Below, piece by piece: positions 1-12,100 of a DNA stretch of 64,000 nt. The stretch comes from Gonium pectorale. Its lineage: Eukaryota > Chlorophyta > Chlorophyceae > Chlamydomonadales > Volvocaceae. The first letter of the stretch is position 1. Each line of letters opens with the position of its first letter. The translations under genes were made by a program, and so were the position numbers. The notes beneath the pieces are model-generated. The model was given only the letters and a program-made list of their open reading frames with translations. It searched no databases and was not told the DNA's origin. The DNA lies in assembly GCA_001584585.1 (NCBI GenBank), contig LSYV01000033.1, positions 1,021,676 through 1,085,675 on the forward strand. The letters run 5' to 3'.

Positions 1-1044
1 TATGCATAACAATATCGCCAGCTCCCGATTTGCCTGGGTGATATGATGGCGGCGAGCCCCAGTTCGTATGCTTCGTTTGCCGTCCAGTGGTCGAGAAACG
101 AACCTTAAGTTTTCGAGCATTCTGAATAGGTAAAGAAGCGGCTCCGTGTCGGACGCAACGGATGGTGGACGTCCTGCAAGGCCAGTATGCAATTGTACGC
201 GTGCTGCTTGGGCCGGCACTTCGGGGTGAGCAGTGGGCCGCGCGGGGTGCATTCTGTGGCCTGCGGCGCTGGGTACGCTTGCATAGGTGTGCGGTCCGGC
301 GGGTGTCCGCTGCAGTACGTCCGTGGCGTAGGGTGAGATTGGTTTGTTGGAGCGAGTCCTTTCGTTATGGTTTCCCACAGGCAAGGACGCGTTTTCGAGT
401 GGCAAAAGCAGGTGGTGGTAACACTCGAGTCCGGCAGTTTGGGTGCAGTCATGGAAAGGGAATTAACGGGACCGCAAGGGGCCAGGTTCGCTTCCCACGG
501 TGCCACAATGCAGCTAAGGAATGGATGCAGGGATTGGCGCGCCTTGCAGCGAGGGACACTTACCAAGTCATGATGTGCTGCTGGCGTGCATGACAACGAG
601 CTTCCGTACGACTACGGCATCCTGCTGGGGGGAAGCTGGCGGGGCAGATGTAACCCAGCCGCTAGACAGCATAGCCACCAAGTAGCAGAATTGCAATGAT
701 TGGCGCCTTTCTGGACTAGCTGACCAGAACATGCCGGGGCGTTGATTCATAAGGACGGCGCAACTGGGACACCAAATGCCTAAAGCTACTTCCCCTTCGT
801 GCTACTGTTAGCAGCAGGTATTCGGCCCGGACAGGAGGCGACAGCTGTCCTTGTTCATGCACTTAGCCCTACGAAGTCCGCGCACGTAGAACCGCTACAC
901 TACCCCAGTTTGTGGGCTAGCTGCTGGATTGTGCTTGGGTGGTTTGGGAGCTGTGCTATACGAACACTACCTGTATCTGACTTCCTCTTCGCTCGGCTGT
1001 TGCAGAGGTTACTATTGGCTGCACGCAAACAAATCAAGGGCGTC
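1..1044. other. Upstream flank without a recognised gene
   Basis: I see no recognisable domain, splice-consistent exon chain or RNA gene in this stretch. Several open frames up to 163 codons exist on both strands, but they look like random open frames in GC-rich DNA. The right end probably contains the promoter and 5' UTR of the DUF1399-type gene whose ATG is at 1045. Confidence 0.4.
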
Positions 1045-4000
1045 ATGACCACGCTTATCGATGCCAACCTGGTTGCAGCAGAGCCGGTTGGGCACGTGGC
1101 CAGCATGCTGCGCCTGCTTCACGCAGCGGACTGCTTCCCCAGGGGTGAGGAGGTCCCTGCCCATCCCGACACACGGAGCGCCACGAGGCAGGGCGACAGT
1201 GCCATGAAGCCAGTTTACTGATTCCCCGGGATCCTCTTACCACCAGGCGGCCTGTACACGGGGTATTACGCCCTCGCGGCGTGCGTCCGCTACGAGCGCG
1301 TCTGGACCAAGATGATGACCAAGGCCGGCGCCTTGCATACGCCGCCCCTGGACGTGGCGTTTGCATGGTGCGCAAACAGTTTGCGGCTTGGAGTCGCTGC
1401 CAGTGGCTCCACTCTCACGCCTAACCCCGTGTCCCCCCTTCGGAGCAGGTTCGTCCACCGGCAGGTCGACCCCCGCGCCTACCGAATCTGCACGACCGCC
1501 CTGGGCTGCGAGGTGCCACACCCGACAACGCGCCAGGCTTTTGGCTTTGGAATGAAGTTCCGCACCAGTTGGGATTTGGTGTCCCGGCAGCAGCCCTCGT
1601 GGCCGCCTCCTGCCCCGGGTTCCTCACAAGACGTGGCAAGCCTCCTCGCGGCACCTTTGGTTCCAGGAGAGAAGCCCGCGTTCGCGGTCGGACTGGTGAG
1701 TTCTATCGGCGGGGAGGCATGTAACTGGGTACAACCATTATGCCATAGTGGCGGGAGTCGGACATACGCCAGTGTTTGGGGCCGCGTTGCCTAACGTTGC
1801 ACTGCCCGGGTTATGCACCCTTCAAGTGCCCTGACGCTCATACCGTACATTGAAGTGCCTGTGTGCATAGTCAGCATACGTGCCGATGCACCTTGGCCAA
1901 GGGAATCGTGAGCCTTGTATGCGTGCGTTATTGAGCGTGCCCGTGTGTGGCCATTAATTCCGTGCGTGGTCCCGTGTCACATGTGCGCGTCCTTCATGCT
2001 TCGCCCCTCCGGCAGTACACCTGCCTCCCCCGGCTTGCCTGGCAGCTGCGCACCTGGCTGCGGCCACACTTCCTGGACGGGGCGTTCCTGGAGCAGGCCA
2101 AGAAGAGGTGGGGCGGGCTGGGGGGCAGGAGGCACAAGACCCCAGTGGAGGCAGATAGGCGAATCTTGGCCCCGTCCTACTCTCCCTCCCCTTTCCGTCG
2201 GCCCTCCCTCCCCGCGCGCGCCCTCGCAGGTACGGGCGCTTCCTGGCGCTCCACGCCGCCCACCCCTCCGTCCCGCTGGTGCCGGCCGCCGACATTGCCC
2301 TGCTGTGGCACACGCACCTGGGGCTCAGTGGCGAGTACGAGGCGGCGTGCGGGAAGCTTTTCGGCGCCAAGTCCGAGGGCGGCTGGGCCGAGCCGTCCGC
2401 TTGGCGGCCCGACTACCTGAGCATGGGGCCGGAGCAGATGGCGGAGGCGTACGGCAATACGGCCAATCTGTATGTCGAGGCGCACGGTGCGTTTTCCATC
2501 GTAATGTTAGGGATACCCGTAAAGCGCCACAATGATGGATTCTCATTTATGTGAGCCCACGGCATGGTGCCAACCGAGGCACGCGGTGCCCAATGTAGTA
2601 GATACTGGTATGTTTTGGTGTAGCTCCCAGAGTCTTCGGATTTGCTGGTGTGTTGGCAAGGAACGCGCGCGGTGTTTTGCGTGACACGTCTTTCGGCGGA
2701 GCTGGCCACGGCCCGCGCATGCCTCCCATTTATTGTGAACGGTGCCCGTGAACACTGCGGCCTTCTCCAGGCGAACCATACGACGACGCTGACACCGCGT
2801 GGCTGCCCCCGGACGTGGCGTACCCGCTGGCGATGGCCGGAAGCCCCCTGGGGTCCCTTCTGTGGGTCTTCGACACCAACCCTCAGCGGGAAGGGCAGGA
2901 GGCGGCCATCACGGCCGCGGCGACGGCAGCGGGCCTGGCTTTTCCGCCGGCGGAGGCACCGGTGGCGCGCAGCGGCGCTCACAGCCTGTTCGCGGCATGG
3001 CTGGCGGCGCGGCGGGCGGACCAGTACTTTGGCGCGCAGGCCTGCTGCCGCTGTATTGGTGCCGGAGCTTCAGCGTATGACGCCACGCTCAAGTGCGTCA
3101 GCCGCCCTGTGGCTGCTGCCGCCCTGTGGCTCTGCCTCATGGGGCTGGGTGTCGCTTGTGGGGTTCTGTCCGCGCAGAGATTGAACTTGCTCGTACTGGC
3201 GCACACACACTGTGCCTTTGCTAACTACCTCTTAGGCCTCTTTCCTGCACTCTGTCATGTGTACGTTGCACACTGCGTATGCACCGCCCCCGGTTTATTC
3301 GGCATTCGAACTGGTCACGTGCGCCGGTGCAACGTTCCCACTGCTGTTGTTTGCACATGCATGCGAGCCATGTCGTTGCCTCCGCATGCCACCCCTCACG
3401 AACAGGCACGTGTGCGCTGCGCTGGTGTCGGTGTCGTACTTCCTGGAGGCTCCGGCGGAGGACACGGTAGGCAGGCTTTGGACAAGGCCACTTGCGTGCG
3501 CACCTCGCAAACATGCGTGTTTACCCATCTCTGCTGTCCGTGCTGAAGGGCTTTTCTCATACCAACCCCATATCCGGTGGTGTGATTGCTCTTTCTGTAT
3601 GTCCTTCCTGCGTATCCTGGCCCCGCGTAGCACCCCTACTTCGGATGCATCCAAGTCCGGCCGGGCTCCTGGAGGCCCGCGGTGGACCAGGCCGGTGGGT
3701 ACACACATGGGGGTCCCTTGCCCTGGGTAACCCACTGTGCACTGAGGCTGCACAGGCTTGTAAGAGCCCCTGCCTTACACTGCCGCCTCTTTGTTGTCCA
3801 GCTGTACACAGTCAGACGTGCGCCTCCTCCCCTTCTCTGCAAAACCGATTGGTTACTTGGGCCCTCCCGTATCGCTGCAGCCAAGCCGGGCTTCAGCCTC
3901 ACCCACCCGCACAGCTCGCTGGCGGGCCCCAACGCCAGCTATCTGGACGGCCTGGAGATCCTCCTTCGGTCCCAGGCCTCTGCTCCCCCGCAGGTGGCGG

Positions 4001-4494
4001 TCGGGAAGGGCGGCAAGGCGCCCATCCCCTCCCTGGACAACCCGCTATGGCATATCCTGTCACGGCCCGGCTTCACGGACCGCATGAAGGCGCATCTGTA
4101 CCTGGCCTGGGACATGGCGTCAGAGAAGGACGTCGGGAAGATGGCCCGGGTGTACCGCCAGCGCCGCTCCAGCTACAGGGGCTGTGCCGTGTACGGCACA
4201 TCCGATTACTACCTGGTCGCGCAGTACCCGTACTACTATGGCGGCGGTGACGGCGGCGGTGGCGGAGGCTTCGACCTCGTGGGTGCCGAAGGTGGCGGCG
4301 GAGGTGGCTTGGGCGGAGGCGGTGGCTGGGGCGGAGGCGGCGGGGACGGAGGTGGAGGTTGGGGAGGCGGCGGTGGCGGGGACGGAGGTGGAGGCTGGGG
4401 AGGCGGCGACGGTGGAGGCGGTGGCGGCGACGGCGGCGGTGGTGGCGGCGGTGGTGGCGGCGGCTGCGGTGGAGGTGGTGGTGGAGGCGATTAA
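1045..4494 (+). CDS. Glycine-rich domain-containing protein (DUF1399/GRDP type)
   Basis: Predicted exons are 1045-1144, 1247-1367, 1449-1695, 2016-2107, 2230-2486, 2771-3092, 3406-3466 and 3802-4494. They sum to 631 codons with matching phases and GT-AG ends. The protein (about 630 aa) shows the repeated DUF1399 pattern of plant glycine-rich domain proteins: 'PPLDVAFAW' followed by 'VHRQVDPRAYR' near the N-terminus, then 'LVPAADIALLWHTHLG' and 'YEAACGKLFG'. The C-terminus (from about 4231) is an almost pure Gly tail with Trp and Asp. Plant GRDPs are linked to growth and stress responses, some through RNA-binding partners; no enzyme activity is known, and none is inferred here. The start is the first ATG of the exon that leads into the domain. 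The last acceptor (3802) was chosen because it keeps phase 0; an acceptor at 3881 is possible only with another small exon. Confidence 0.8.
4231..4494 (+). repeat. Poly-glycine coding low-complexity tract
   Basis: The end of the DUF1399-type gene is a run of GGN codons broken by Trp, Asp and Cys, with local GGTGGAGGC and GGCGGCGGTGGC iterations. It encodes the glycine-rich tail that gives the GRDP family its name, and is expected to vary in length between strains. Confidence 0.85.
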
Positions 4495-5929
4495 GGGCGA
4501 GAGTGATGTAGTTGCAAGGAGTAAGGGGTGCCTCTGAGCGCCGCTCACCCTGACTGAGGGTATCGGGTGTTGCCGATGGGGCGGAGGTCGTGCGTTCTCG
4601 AGTGCTACCTGCCTGCCTGCCTGGGCGGCAAGCGCACGGCATTTCGAGTCTGCCTCGAAATGAGTGGCTCTGCACTGGGTTCCATCTGTGCTGCTTATTT
4701 ATGTATCCTGTCAGGCGCTTAAAGATACCGGTAAAGATACCGGTTCCATAAGGCGGTGATCTCCAGCAATAGGGGGTGAATATTTCCAAGGCTTTTTCCA
4801 AGGCGCTTTCTGCTGATGTATCGATGGCCTGCGGTGATCTCCGTTGCAAACTGCGCTTGCCCTTGCAAACTGACCTTTCACAAGCCTATATCTTCCTATG
4901 GTACCTGTTCGTCATCTTGATGCGTGCGGTTTTGCCGTGCGGATGTGGAGGAGATTGGAAGTCCGCCTGAATGTGTCTGGTGTGGCGCGGTTAAGTACAG
5001 TGTGTGCGCCTTAGCGGATGGCTGAACGGGCGCGCCTCAGCAGTTTCGCCTTTCGGCTGCTGGCTAATGTCTCTCCTATGCTGCAGAGCGCTGAGAGGTG
5101 TTTCGTCTGGCTGGGTTCCCGGTACTCCCGGTCAAGCTCTCGTGTTCGTGATTGCACACTGGGGTCAGCAGCGACAACGTTCGGAAGGGACAGTGCGAAT
5201 CAGGACGAGAGGTTTGGGTACGGTCGGTGGAGCATTCTGCCCTGCTGCACCCCATACTCGGGCACCCGACGCTGCGTGTGGTTCTGTTTTCTTTGTCCGC
5301 TGCGCACTGTCGAGCTAGCCTCGCTGTCCATCGCCCTGAATTAGCCTCCAGGTGCATACCCATGTCGTTGGGGGGCCGTTTTGAGCCGTTTTGGAGCCCG
5401 ACTTAATAGGAGTGTCCATTCAATCCTGTTTTGTGAGTGCAAGAAGGTGGCTTTTGGGCGATGCCCAGTGCAAAGGAACACCAACAGTGGGGCGCAACGG
5501 ATTTTACCCCAGGGTTGTACCACTGAGTCACGGGTTTGTGACTGAAGTCACTGTGCTCGCTCCCTGACTTCCAAATTACACATTTAATACGCAAACTCAA
5601 CATAGCATTGGCTCGATTTACAAGGCCTGGTAGGCGGTTTGCCGTACAGACTTCTGAAGGACCAAGCGCCTGTGGCACGCTAACGCTGCCGTCATTGTCC
5701 AGGAGGGAACGGGCAGGCCAGGCAAGAGCTTCACAAACCTTGGAGCGTGCGTTGTGGCTTGTGTGAAGGCCGTGGCGGCGGCAGTCTTCCTGCCGGGTCG
5801 CCAGGACGTGGAAACGCCGCTGTACGGTGTTGGCAGAGGCTGCGGCGTTGAGAACCGTCCCTCCTTCACCTGCTGCTGTCGGAGGGTGCGGAGGGTGATA
5901 GGGCGGCTGCAATCCTGCAAATGACAGTG
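4495..5929. other. 3' flank of the DUF1399-type gene; no further gene seen
   Basis: This probably contains the 3' UTR of the preceding gene and intergenic DNA. I found no TGTAA motif and no splice-consistent coding exon. A short direct repeat, 'aaagataccggt', lies near 4722-4745. Confidence 0.4.
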
Positions 5930-6480
5930 AGTGGATGCGTGGATCGGCCCCCAGGGTACCTTTTCGCGCGCACTTGCAGGAAACCGGAAGGGCGCGAGCC
6001 ATGGCCATGTACTCCTCGGCTATAACCCTCGCCAGCGCAACCGCGTCCGCTGGACGACGCTATATGGTGGCCCAAATACCAACGCAAGTCGACGCGACCC
6101 TGCTGTGCCGTGCCCGCGGCCACCCGGCCACACGTCTCAACCACCAACGGGTTGTACGGTTATCCTTCCAGACGCACGCGCAAGACATATACCTGTACTG
6201 CACCGTGCCGAAATGGAAGCTGACCGCGCCCGAGGACACCGCGGCGGCCCGCGCCTGCCGTTTGTACGACGACGCAGAGCTGCGAGTCCCCCGGCAGCGA
6301 ACACACAGACCAGCTACCCGCGCGTATCCGCAGCAGCCGGCAAGGCGCCCACCGACAGGCCGGCGGCGTCGGCGCCTGCGTCTCTCATCTCCACATCACC
6401 GCAATGCCGCAAGCTGCAGCGGCGCCAAGGCGTCAGCGCACCGCAGTGCCACTCCAACATCCAGTAGAAAAGCCCTGAAG
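5930..6480 (-). repeat. Degenerate copy of the 3' end of gene B
   Basis: Bases about 5990-6330 match about 8516-8877 at high identity, for example the shared stretch around 'cggccacacgtctcaacc'. The copy then jumps straight to sequence matching 9257-9320, which is the tail of the last coding exon of gene B: the minus strand still reads DVEMRDAGADAAGL before decaying. About 380 bases present between those blocks in the source are missing here. It is best read as a duplicated and deleted relic of a gene B-like 3' end. Confidence 0.7.
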
Positions 6481-7699
6481 ACGCAAAGAGAGCGGGAAAG
6501 GCGGCCTCCAGCCCCACGCCCTCGCCACCGGGGAGCGCCGGGTCCGTTGCCCCACAGGGGCACGTGAGCGCACCACGGACCCGCGACATGGCCGCCGTGC
6601 GTGACGAGCTCCACAGGGGGCAGCTGTTCAAGCACCGACAGGAGGCGTCGGAGGGCGGGGGCGGGGCAGGGCGGTCAGCGCGTCCGGGGGCAGGAGGGGG
6701 GAGCCGCCACGGAGCAACAGGCAGAGAGGGCGGGCTCCGGTAGTGTCGCCCCGGACGAGAGCCAGCGCCACAGCTGTCCACGGCAGTGGGAGCGGCGGCA
6801 TCCCGCACATGCCGGCTATCATACGGGCCAGCCAGAAGGGCCGCACGCCGGGCGGTAACGTGCGCAACCAGCGCCAGGAGGCCGAACCCAACGGCCGCGG
6901 GCGGGAAGGTCAAGTAGCGCTGCTCGATGCCGACACGACGGGAAGCGCGGAGGCGGCAGGGGCTGCCGCATGCAGGGGAGTGGCGCACCCCCCTGCGCTG
7001 AACGCCGCGCTCAGCCTGTTGTTTCGACGATCGAGAGAGGAATGCTCCCCAGGGCTTCTCTACTGAGAATGCCTCCCAACCCACTCCGCCCCCCCCCCCG
7101 CCCCCCCCTTGGCAACTCGTACCCAGTCCTCGACCCCACGACTGGCTCAGGGGCAAAGGTGCCGTACAGACACTGGGTATGTATGGTAGCTAGCACGCTC
7201 CCTGCAATCCCATGGTCACTTCACTTGCATCCACCATCGTAGCCGAACGTGACCGTGACTACGGAGGCAACCGTGTCATCCGGCGATGACCTTGGCAGCC
7301 CACAGCATTGCCAGCAGTCAGTGCAACGCCCAGAGAGGCTGCCTGTGGCCACACGTCCCGACCACCATCAGATGCAGGGCCATCCTTCTGAACGCACGCT
7401 GATTCGCTGAAGATGGACACCTGTACGAAGCCGGCTGCACCCGAGCTCGGCTCACGCCGACGGTCCGTGCTCGTGTCGTTACCTGCCGTAATCACGGCTT
7501 CACGGGCAGCGAGTGCCAAGAAAGCAAAAGGAAAGCACGAGCTACCTCCACGGTCATACACATTCAAAGGGCGTTTCCGTCCAGTAGGGCGCCTGGTAGG
7601 AGGCATGGCGGGCGGAAGCCAAGACGGCGCGAACACTGCGGAGCCCAGCGTGCGTTTCCCGCGCAGTTACAGGCAGAGCAGTGTACCCACCTCCCGAGA
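6481..7699. other. Stretch without a confident gene
   Basis: Open frames occur on both strands. Nothing forms a splice-consistent chain and no family is recognised. A plus-strand segment near 6587-6650 reads like coding sequence (MAAVRDELHRGQLF) but stops soon after. C-homopolymers occur at 7079-7105. It may be the eroded middle of the relic paralogue suggested by the flanking repeats. Confidence 0.3.
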
Positions 7700-7985
7700 G
7701 TGCGTCCGATGGTCAAAGCCAGTTTGTCCCTCCTGCGTTCGCCTTCTCGCCAAATACCCGACGCGTGAGCCACAGCCAACGCGCGCCTATAACCATGTGC
7801 CAGGGTCGCCCAAACCCAGCCACACATCTGAAGTTCCCTAGGCGTATGCTCACATAGTCGGGAGCCCGCAGCCCAGCCCCAGCACCGTGCCTGGCCTCAA
7901 CAGACCCCCCATGCGCCACCGGCGTCTGCGCCTGTGCAACCAGTACAGCTCCTTCGGCGCTGCACCGTTTGGGGGCAGGCGCACT
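7700..7985. repeat. Second degenerate copy of the gene B 3' flank
   Basis: Bases about 7708-7755 resemble 8909-8955 (shared 'ccagtttg' and flanking bases). Bases about 7885-7970 resemble 9135-9225, including a shared 'ccaccggcgtc' and a 'tcggcgc' end. Identity is clearly lower than in the 5.9-6.5 kb copy. This indicates repeated local duplication of the region just downstream of gene B's stop. Confidence 0.5.
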
Positions 7986-8189
7986 AATGCCTGCAGCGTC
8001 GCCACGGGCCGGGCCGGCGACCAGCTGCAGCTCAGATAATTTGGAGCAGCTGTGGAGGGCCCGCCTTGCCGCATACGTGCGGGAGGCGTTGCGGGTACCG
8101 CTCGGGGTGCTGGCCACGGCTGCCGACCTGGCCTCCCTGCCTCCGCGAATTGCTCATAATAAGTAATATCTTGGGTGGCGGCCTGGCGG

Positions 8190-8262
8190 GGACCGGGGAG
8201 GTCGCGGACGCTGCCTGGCGCGACGCCAACGCTGCTGGTGATATCATGCCTGCAGTCTGCTG
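8190..8262 (-). pseudogene. Relic of a gene B-like N-terminal coding start
   Basis: The minus strand here reads SSVGVAPGSVRDLPG. This resembles residues 4-18 of gene B (SGVGIAPGGVPDLSA), encoded at 16862-16906, and the nucleotides align over about 48 bases with the 'cctggcgcga.gccaacgc' core conserved. The frame does not lead into any Tudor-like exon. I read it as the remnant of the 5' end of a former paralogue lying between this point and the relic 3' end at about 5.9-6.4 kb. Confidence 0.45.
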
Positions 8263-8485
8263 ATGCTGCCTGCTGCCCGTGAACTGCTCGGAATCGTGGC
8301 CTCCCCTGGCGGCATGCTGTGTTCCTCGGTGTCGGGAGTACTGGCTGGGCGTTGGGAGCAAAGGCGAGGTCTGTCCCTCCCGCCATCATTGCTTCACCTG
8401 ATACCGGAAACAAAGATGGAGCGCCTGCATTCCTGCATATGGTACTCTGCTCCAAAGAGTCGACAAGTCCAGGATATCGTTTCGC

Positions 8486-8880
8486 GCGCATTACACAAGT
8501 CAGTCAATACGAGGGGCGTGAGCCATTGCCATGAGTCCTTGGCTATGCAATCGCCAGCGCCACCGCGTCTGCTGGACGCTATATGGTGGCGTAAACACCA
8601 ATGCAATTCGACGCAACACGATTCCGCGGTGCGGCCCCTCGTTCCGTGCCCGCGGCCACCCGGCCACACGTCTCAACCACCAACGGGTTGTACGGGTATC
8701 CTTTACACGCACGCTCAAGACGTACACCTGTACTGCACCGCGCCGAAATGGAAGCTGACTCCGCCCGAGAAACACCGCCAAGCAGAGCGGCCCCGCGCCT
8801 GCCGTATGTACGACGACGCAGAGCTGCGAGTCCCCCGGCAGCGCGAACACAGACCAGCTACCCGTGCGTATCCGAAAACG
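8486..8880 (-). repeat. Source copy of the duplicated 3' flank of gene B
   Basis: This block lies just downstream of the stop of gene B (9194) and is the better-placed partner of the 5.99-6.33 kb relic. It probably belongs to the gene B 3' UTR. Two minus-strand TGTAA motifs, at 8703-8707 and 8491-8495, lie inside it. Confidence 0.6.
8703..8707 (-). terminator. Possible polyadenylation signal (TGTAA) of gene B
   Basis: The plus strand reads TTACA, that is TGTAA on the coding strand, about 490 bases after the stop of gene B. TGTAA is the usual poly(A) signal in volvocine algae. A second candidate is at 8491-8495. Confidence 0.35.
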
Positions 8881-9193
8881 TGCCTGCACCATCCAACAGC
8901 TCATGCCCGATGGTCCATGCCAGTTTGCCGCTCCTGCACACGCCCTACGGTTCGAGCACCCGCGCGCGGGCTTGGGAAACCAACAGCCGGCGTACCCCCA
9001 AACCAATCACAGTGGGCGCTAGGGTGTTCCTCCCAATTCACCAACACACGCGCACACATCGATCCGTACTCTACAGCAGCCGTCTATCCCGGCCGTGGGC
9101 AGCCGCCCGCGCCGCAGCCGCAACACCCGGCCCCGTGCCTGCCTGGCCGCTACAGCGCCCCAACCGCCACCGGCGTCGACGCCTGCGCAAGCG

Positions 9194-12100
9194 CTAGTGC
9201 TCCATCGGCGCCGCGCCGCCGCCATCGTGGGGCAGGTGCGCCAACGTGTGCAACGCAGCCGGCAAGGCGCCCACCGGCAGGCCAGCGGCGTCGGCGCCTG
9301 CGTCTCTCATCTCCACATCAGCGCCGCCTCCGACCGGGATGCCGCAGCCCGCCGCCTCGGGCTCCTCATCCCCCAGGGCCACCTCCACAATCAGTCCCTC
9401 GTCTGCCACCTCAAGCGGCGTCGCCTGCATCTGCAGGGCCGCGGGCTGCACGTCCAGGGCCGCCGGCGGCAGATGCAGCGGCGGCGCCGGATGCGCGTGC
9501 GGGACCGGTGGCAGCGTGTGCAGCGGAGCTGGGGGAGCGAGCACGGGGCCGGGCGCAGGCTGTTGGGGTGCCTGCGGCTGCGCCTGGAACGGCACCTGTG
9601 GCGCGGGAGCCTGCAGCGGCAGCGGGGCCGCCGGGGGCAGCACCAGCGCGGGTGGAGCCGCCAGCACCGGCAGCTGCAGCTGCACCGGCAGGACCTGCAG
9701 CTGCGGCACAGGCGGCAGCGGGGCAGGGCCCGGGGGCTGCACCGCGGCGCCTCCCGCCACCAGTGCCGCCAGCGACGCCATGGCAGCGGCTTGCGGCTGC
9801 GTTGACAACGGAGGATGCACGGCAGCACCTCCTGTCGCCGGCGCAGCCGATGGCACAGCAGCGTCGGTCGGCCCGGCCGGCGCCGCGGGTGCTGCCAAGA
9901 CCATCGGAGCGGTGCCTTGAGGCACGGGCTGCGCCGGCGCAGCTGCCGCGTCGGGACCGGCCCCCGTCCCCGCCCCTGCGACCGCCACCGCTTGTTCCGG
10001 CCCAATCGGCAACGGCACCGCTGCGCCCTCACCGTCCGCAGGCGCTGCGACATCGCCGTTGGCGCTGCCCCCGCTGCCGGCCGCGGCTCCCTGCTGCGCC
10101 GCCGCCGCCTCCGCCTCCCGCTGCTGCTTCTCCAGTAACTGGTGCTGCTGCAACTGCATCAACCTGTAACGGCGAGTCGGGATAGGAGCGAACGGCACCT
10201 CGGTGCTCGCCATCCAAGTCGGCGCGACAGCTTCCGTGCCCTCGTCAGCACAGAAGCACAGCACATCAAACAAACGCCCCTCCCCCCCCCAGGTGCGTGG
10301 GAACGAGGGTCTGCAGGACCCAAGCCCTGTACGGCACCAGGACCTGCAGGACCCAAGCCCTCAACGGCACCTGTGCGCCTGGAGCTGCGCGTAGAGTGTG
10401 CGCGCCGCGTCGCCGCCGGCCTGCAGCAGCGCGGGCGCCAGGTCGTGGATGTCGCCGCGGCCCTTGATGTACGACTGCAGCGCCTCCAGGCTGAGCGCGT
10501 CCAGCACGAGGCGCTGCTCGGGGGACAGCCCCAGGTTGAGGTGCGCCGAGGGGCCGCGCAGCTTGTAGTTGTAGTAGTCGGCGGCGGCGGCGGCGGCCTC
10601 TGCGGTGTCGTAGTAGGGGCTGCGAGGGACGGGGACAATGAGCGATAGGAGGGGATCTGAACCCCAAAATGGCACCGATGCTTGTGGGCATGGCGCTGGC
10701 ACTACATAATGACGGTGTACGACCGAACCCGGTAGCTGCAAAAGAAGGCTGTGCTGTGGGGAAGCGCAGCTTCGCCGGACGCACATGGCACCGCCCGTGA
10801 TGCATCCAGCAGCTCCGGCCCCGCGGCCCCGCGCCCCTACGGCATCCAGTGCACCCACGCAGGGCTAGGCGCGCCCCCCGCGCATCGTCCCCCGCGCCGC
10901 AAAGCCCGGCCTCACCTGATGATGGCACACCCCTGGTGCGTGATCTGCGCCCGGCACATCCCGTTGCGGCGGAAGATGTACCGATAGTCGGAGCTGCCGC
11001 TCCCGGGGTTGGCGCCGGCGCCGGCGCCGCCCCACTCGCCGTCGCCGCCGTCCGAGTTGCGGCGGGGCCGTGGCGCGGAGACGAGCGCGCCGCCGGCGTC
11101 CTCGCCAAGCGTCCCCGGCGCCGCCGGCGACAGGCGCGCCGCGGCGGAGGAGCGCGCACGGCTGCGGCCCGACTTGGGCAACACGGCGGGCGGCCGGGAG
11201 GTCCACGTGATCTGCCGTACGGTGCCGTATACACGCAGCGTGCTGAGGTCGTCCGCGAAAGTGCCCCACTCCTGGTTGCCGTCGGCGTAGCGGACCAGCC
11301 AGCGGAGGCGCGGCTTCTTGGGGTCGTACGACAGCACCCGCCCGCGCTGGCGCCCGTCGTCGCCGCGCTCCACCTCGACCTCCAGGCCTACCACGCCCTC
11401 GGGGTTTGCCACGGGGGACACGGGCCCCGTGTTGACCGGCTCGGGCCCGCCGTCGATGCCAATCATCGTCACGGCCCCCTCCCCCGCCGCCACCGTAAAC
11501 GGCTGCCGCGCAAAAGCCATGCTCGCCGTCCCGGGCTCGAGGCCCAACATCGGCTCCAGCTTCACGCGCTTCACCGCCGGGTTGTCGCCGCCGCCGTCGC
11601 CGTCGGCGCCGGGCCCGTCCGCGCCATCCGCCGCGCCGGCGCCGTCGGCGCCGGGCAGCATCCCTGACGGCTGCTGCCCGAGCACGACGTGTCCCCCCGC
11701 CGCCGCGACCTCGGCCTGGCGGGCGTCGCGCACCGCCGCCTGCGCGGCCTTGGCCTCGCGCCGTGCGCGCTTGCCCAGCGTGAGCAGCGCCGAGGCCACC
11801 GCCTGCTCGTCGATGAAGCCAGGACGGCGCTTCCGCTGCGGAGACGCCGCGTTGGCGGCCGCCACCGCGGCAGCGGCGGCGGAGAAGAACGACGGCGGCA
11901 GCGGCGGCACGCCCTCCGACGCCAGAATCGGCCGGCGGTAGCCGTGACACAGCCAGGCTGTGCGGTCGTCGCTGAGGGTGCCCCACTCACCCTCCACGAT
12001 CGTCGCCGCCGCGCCGTCGGCGGCGCCGTCACTGGCGGCGGCGCCGGCCTTGCTGGCGCCTGAGGTGTAGGCTTCGACCATTGCAAGCGCCACTGCGCTC

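Noticed and set aside
4073..4849. 258-codon minus-strand frame rich in Arg/His
   Set aside because: It is the reverse complement of the Gly-rich codons of the DUF1399-type gene.
8263..10185. 640-codon open frame on the plus strand
   Set aside because: It is Arg/Pro/Ala-rich noise opposite the last exon of gene B and its duplicated 3' flank. The minus strand shows phase-matched splicing and meaningful composition.
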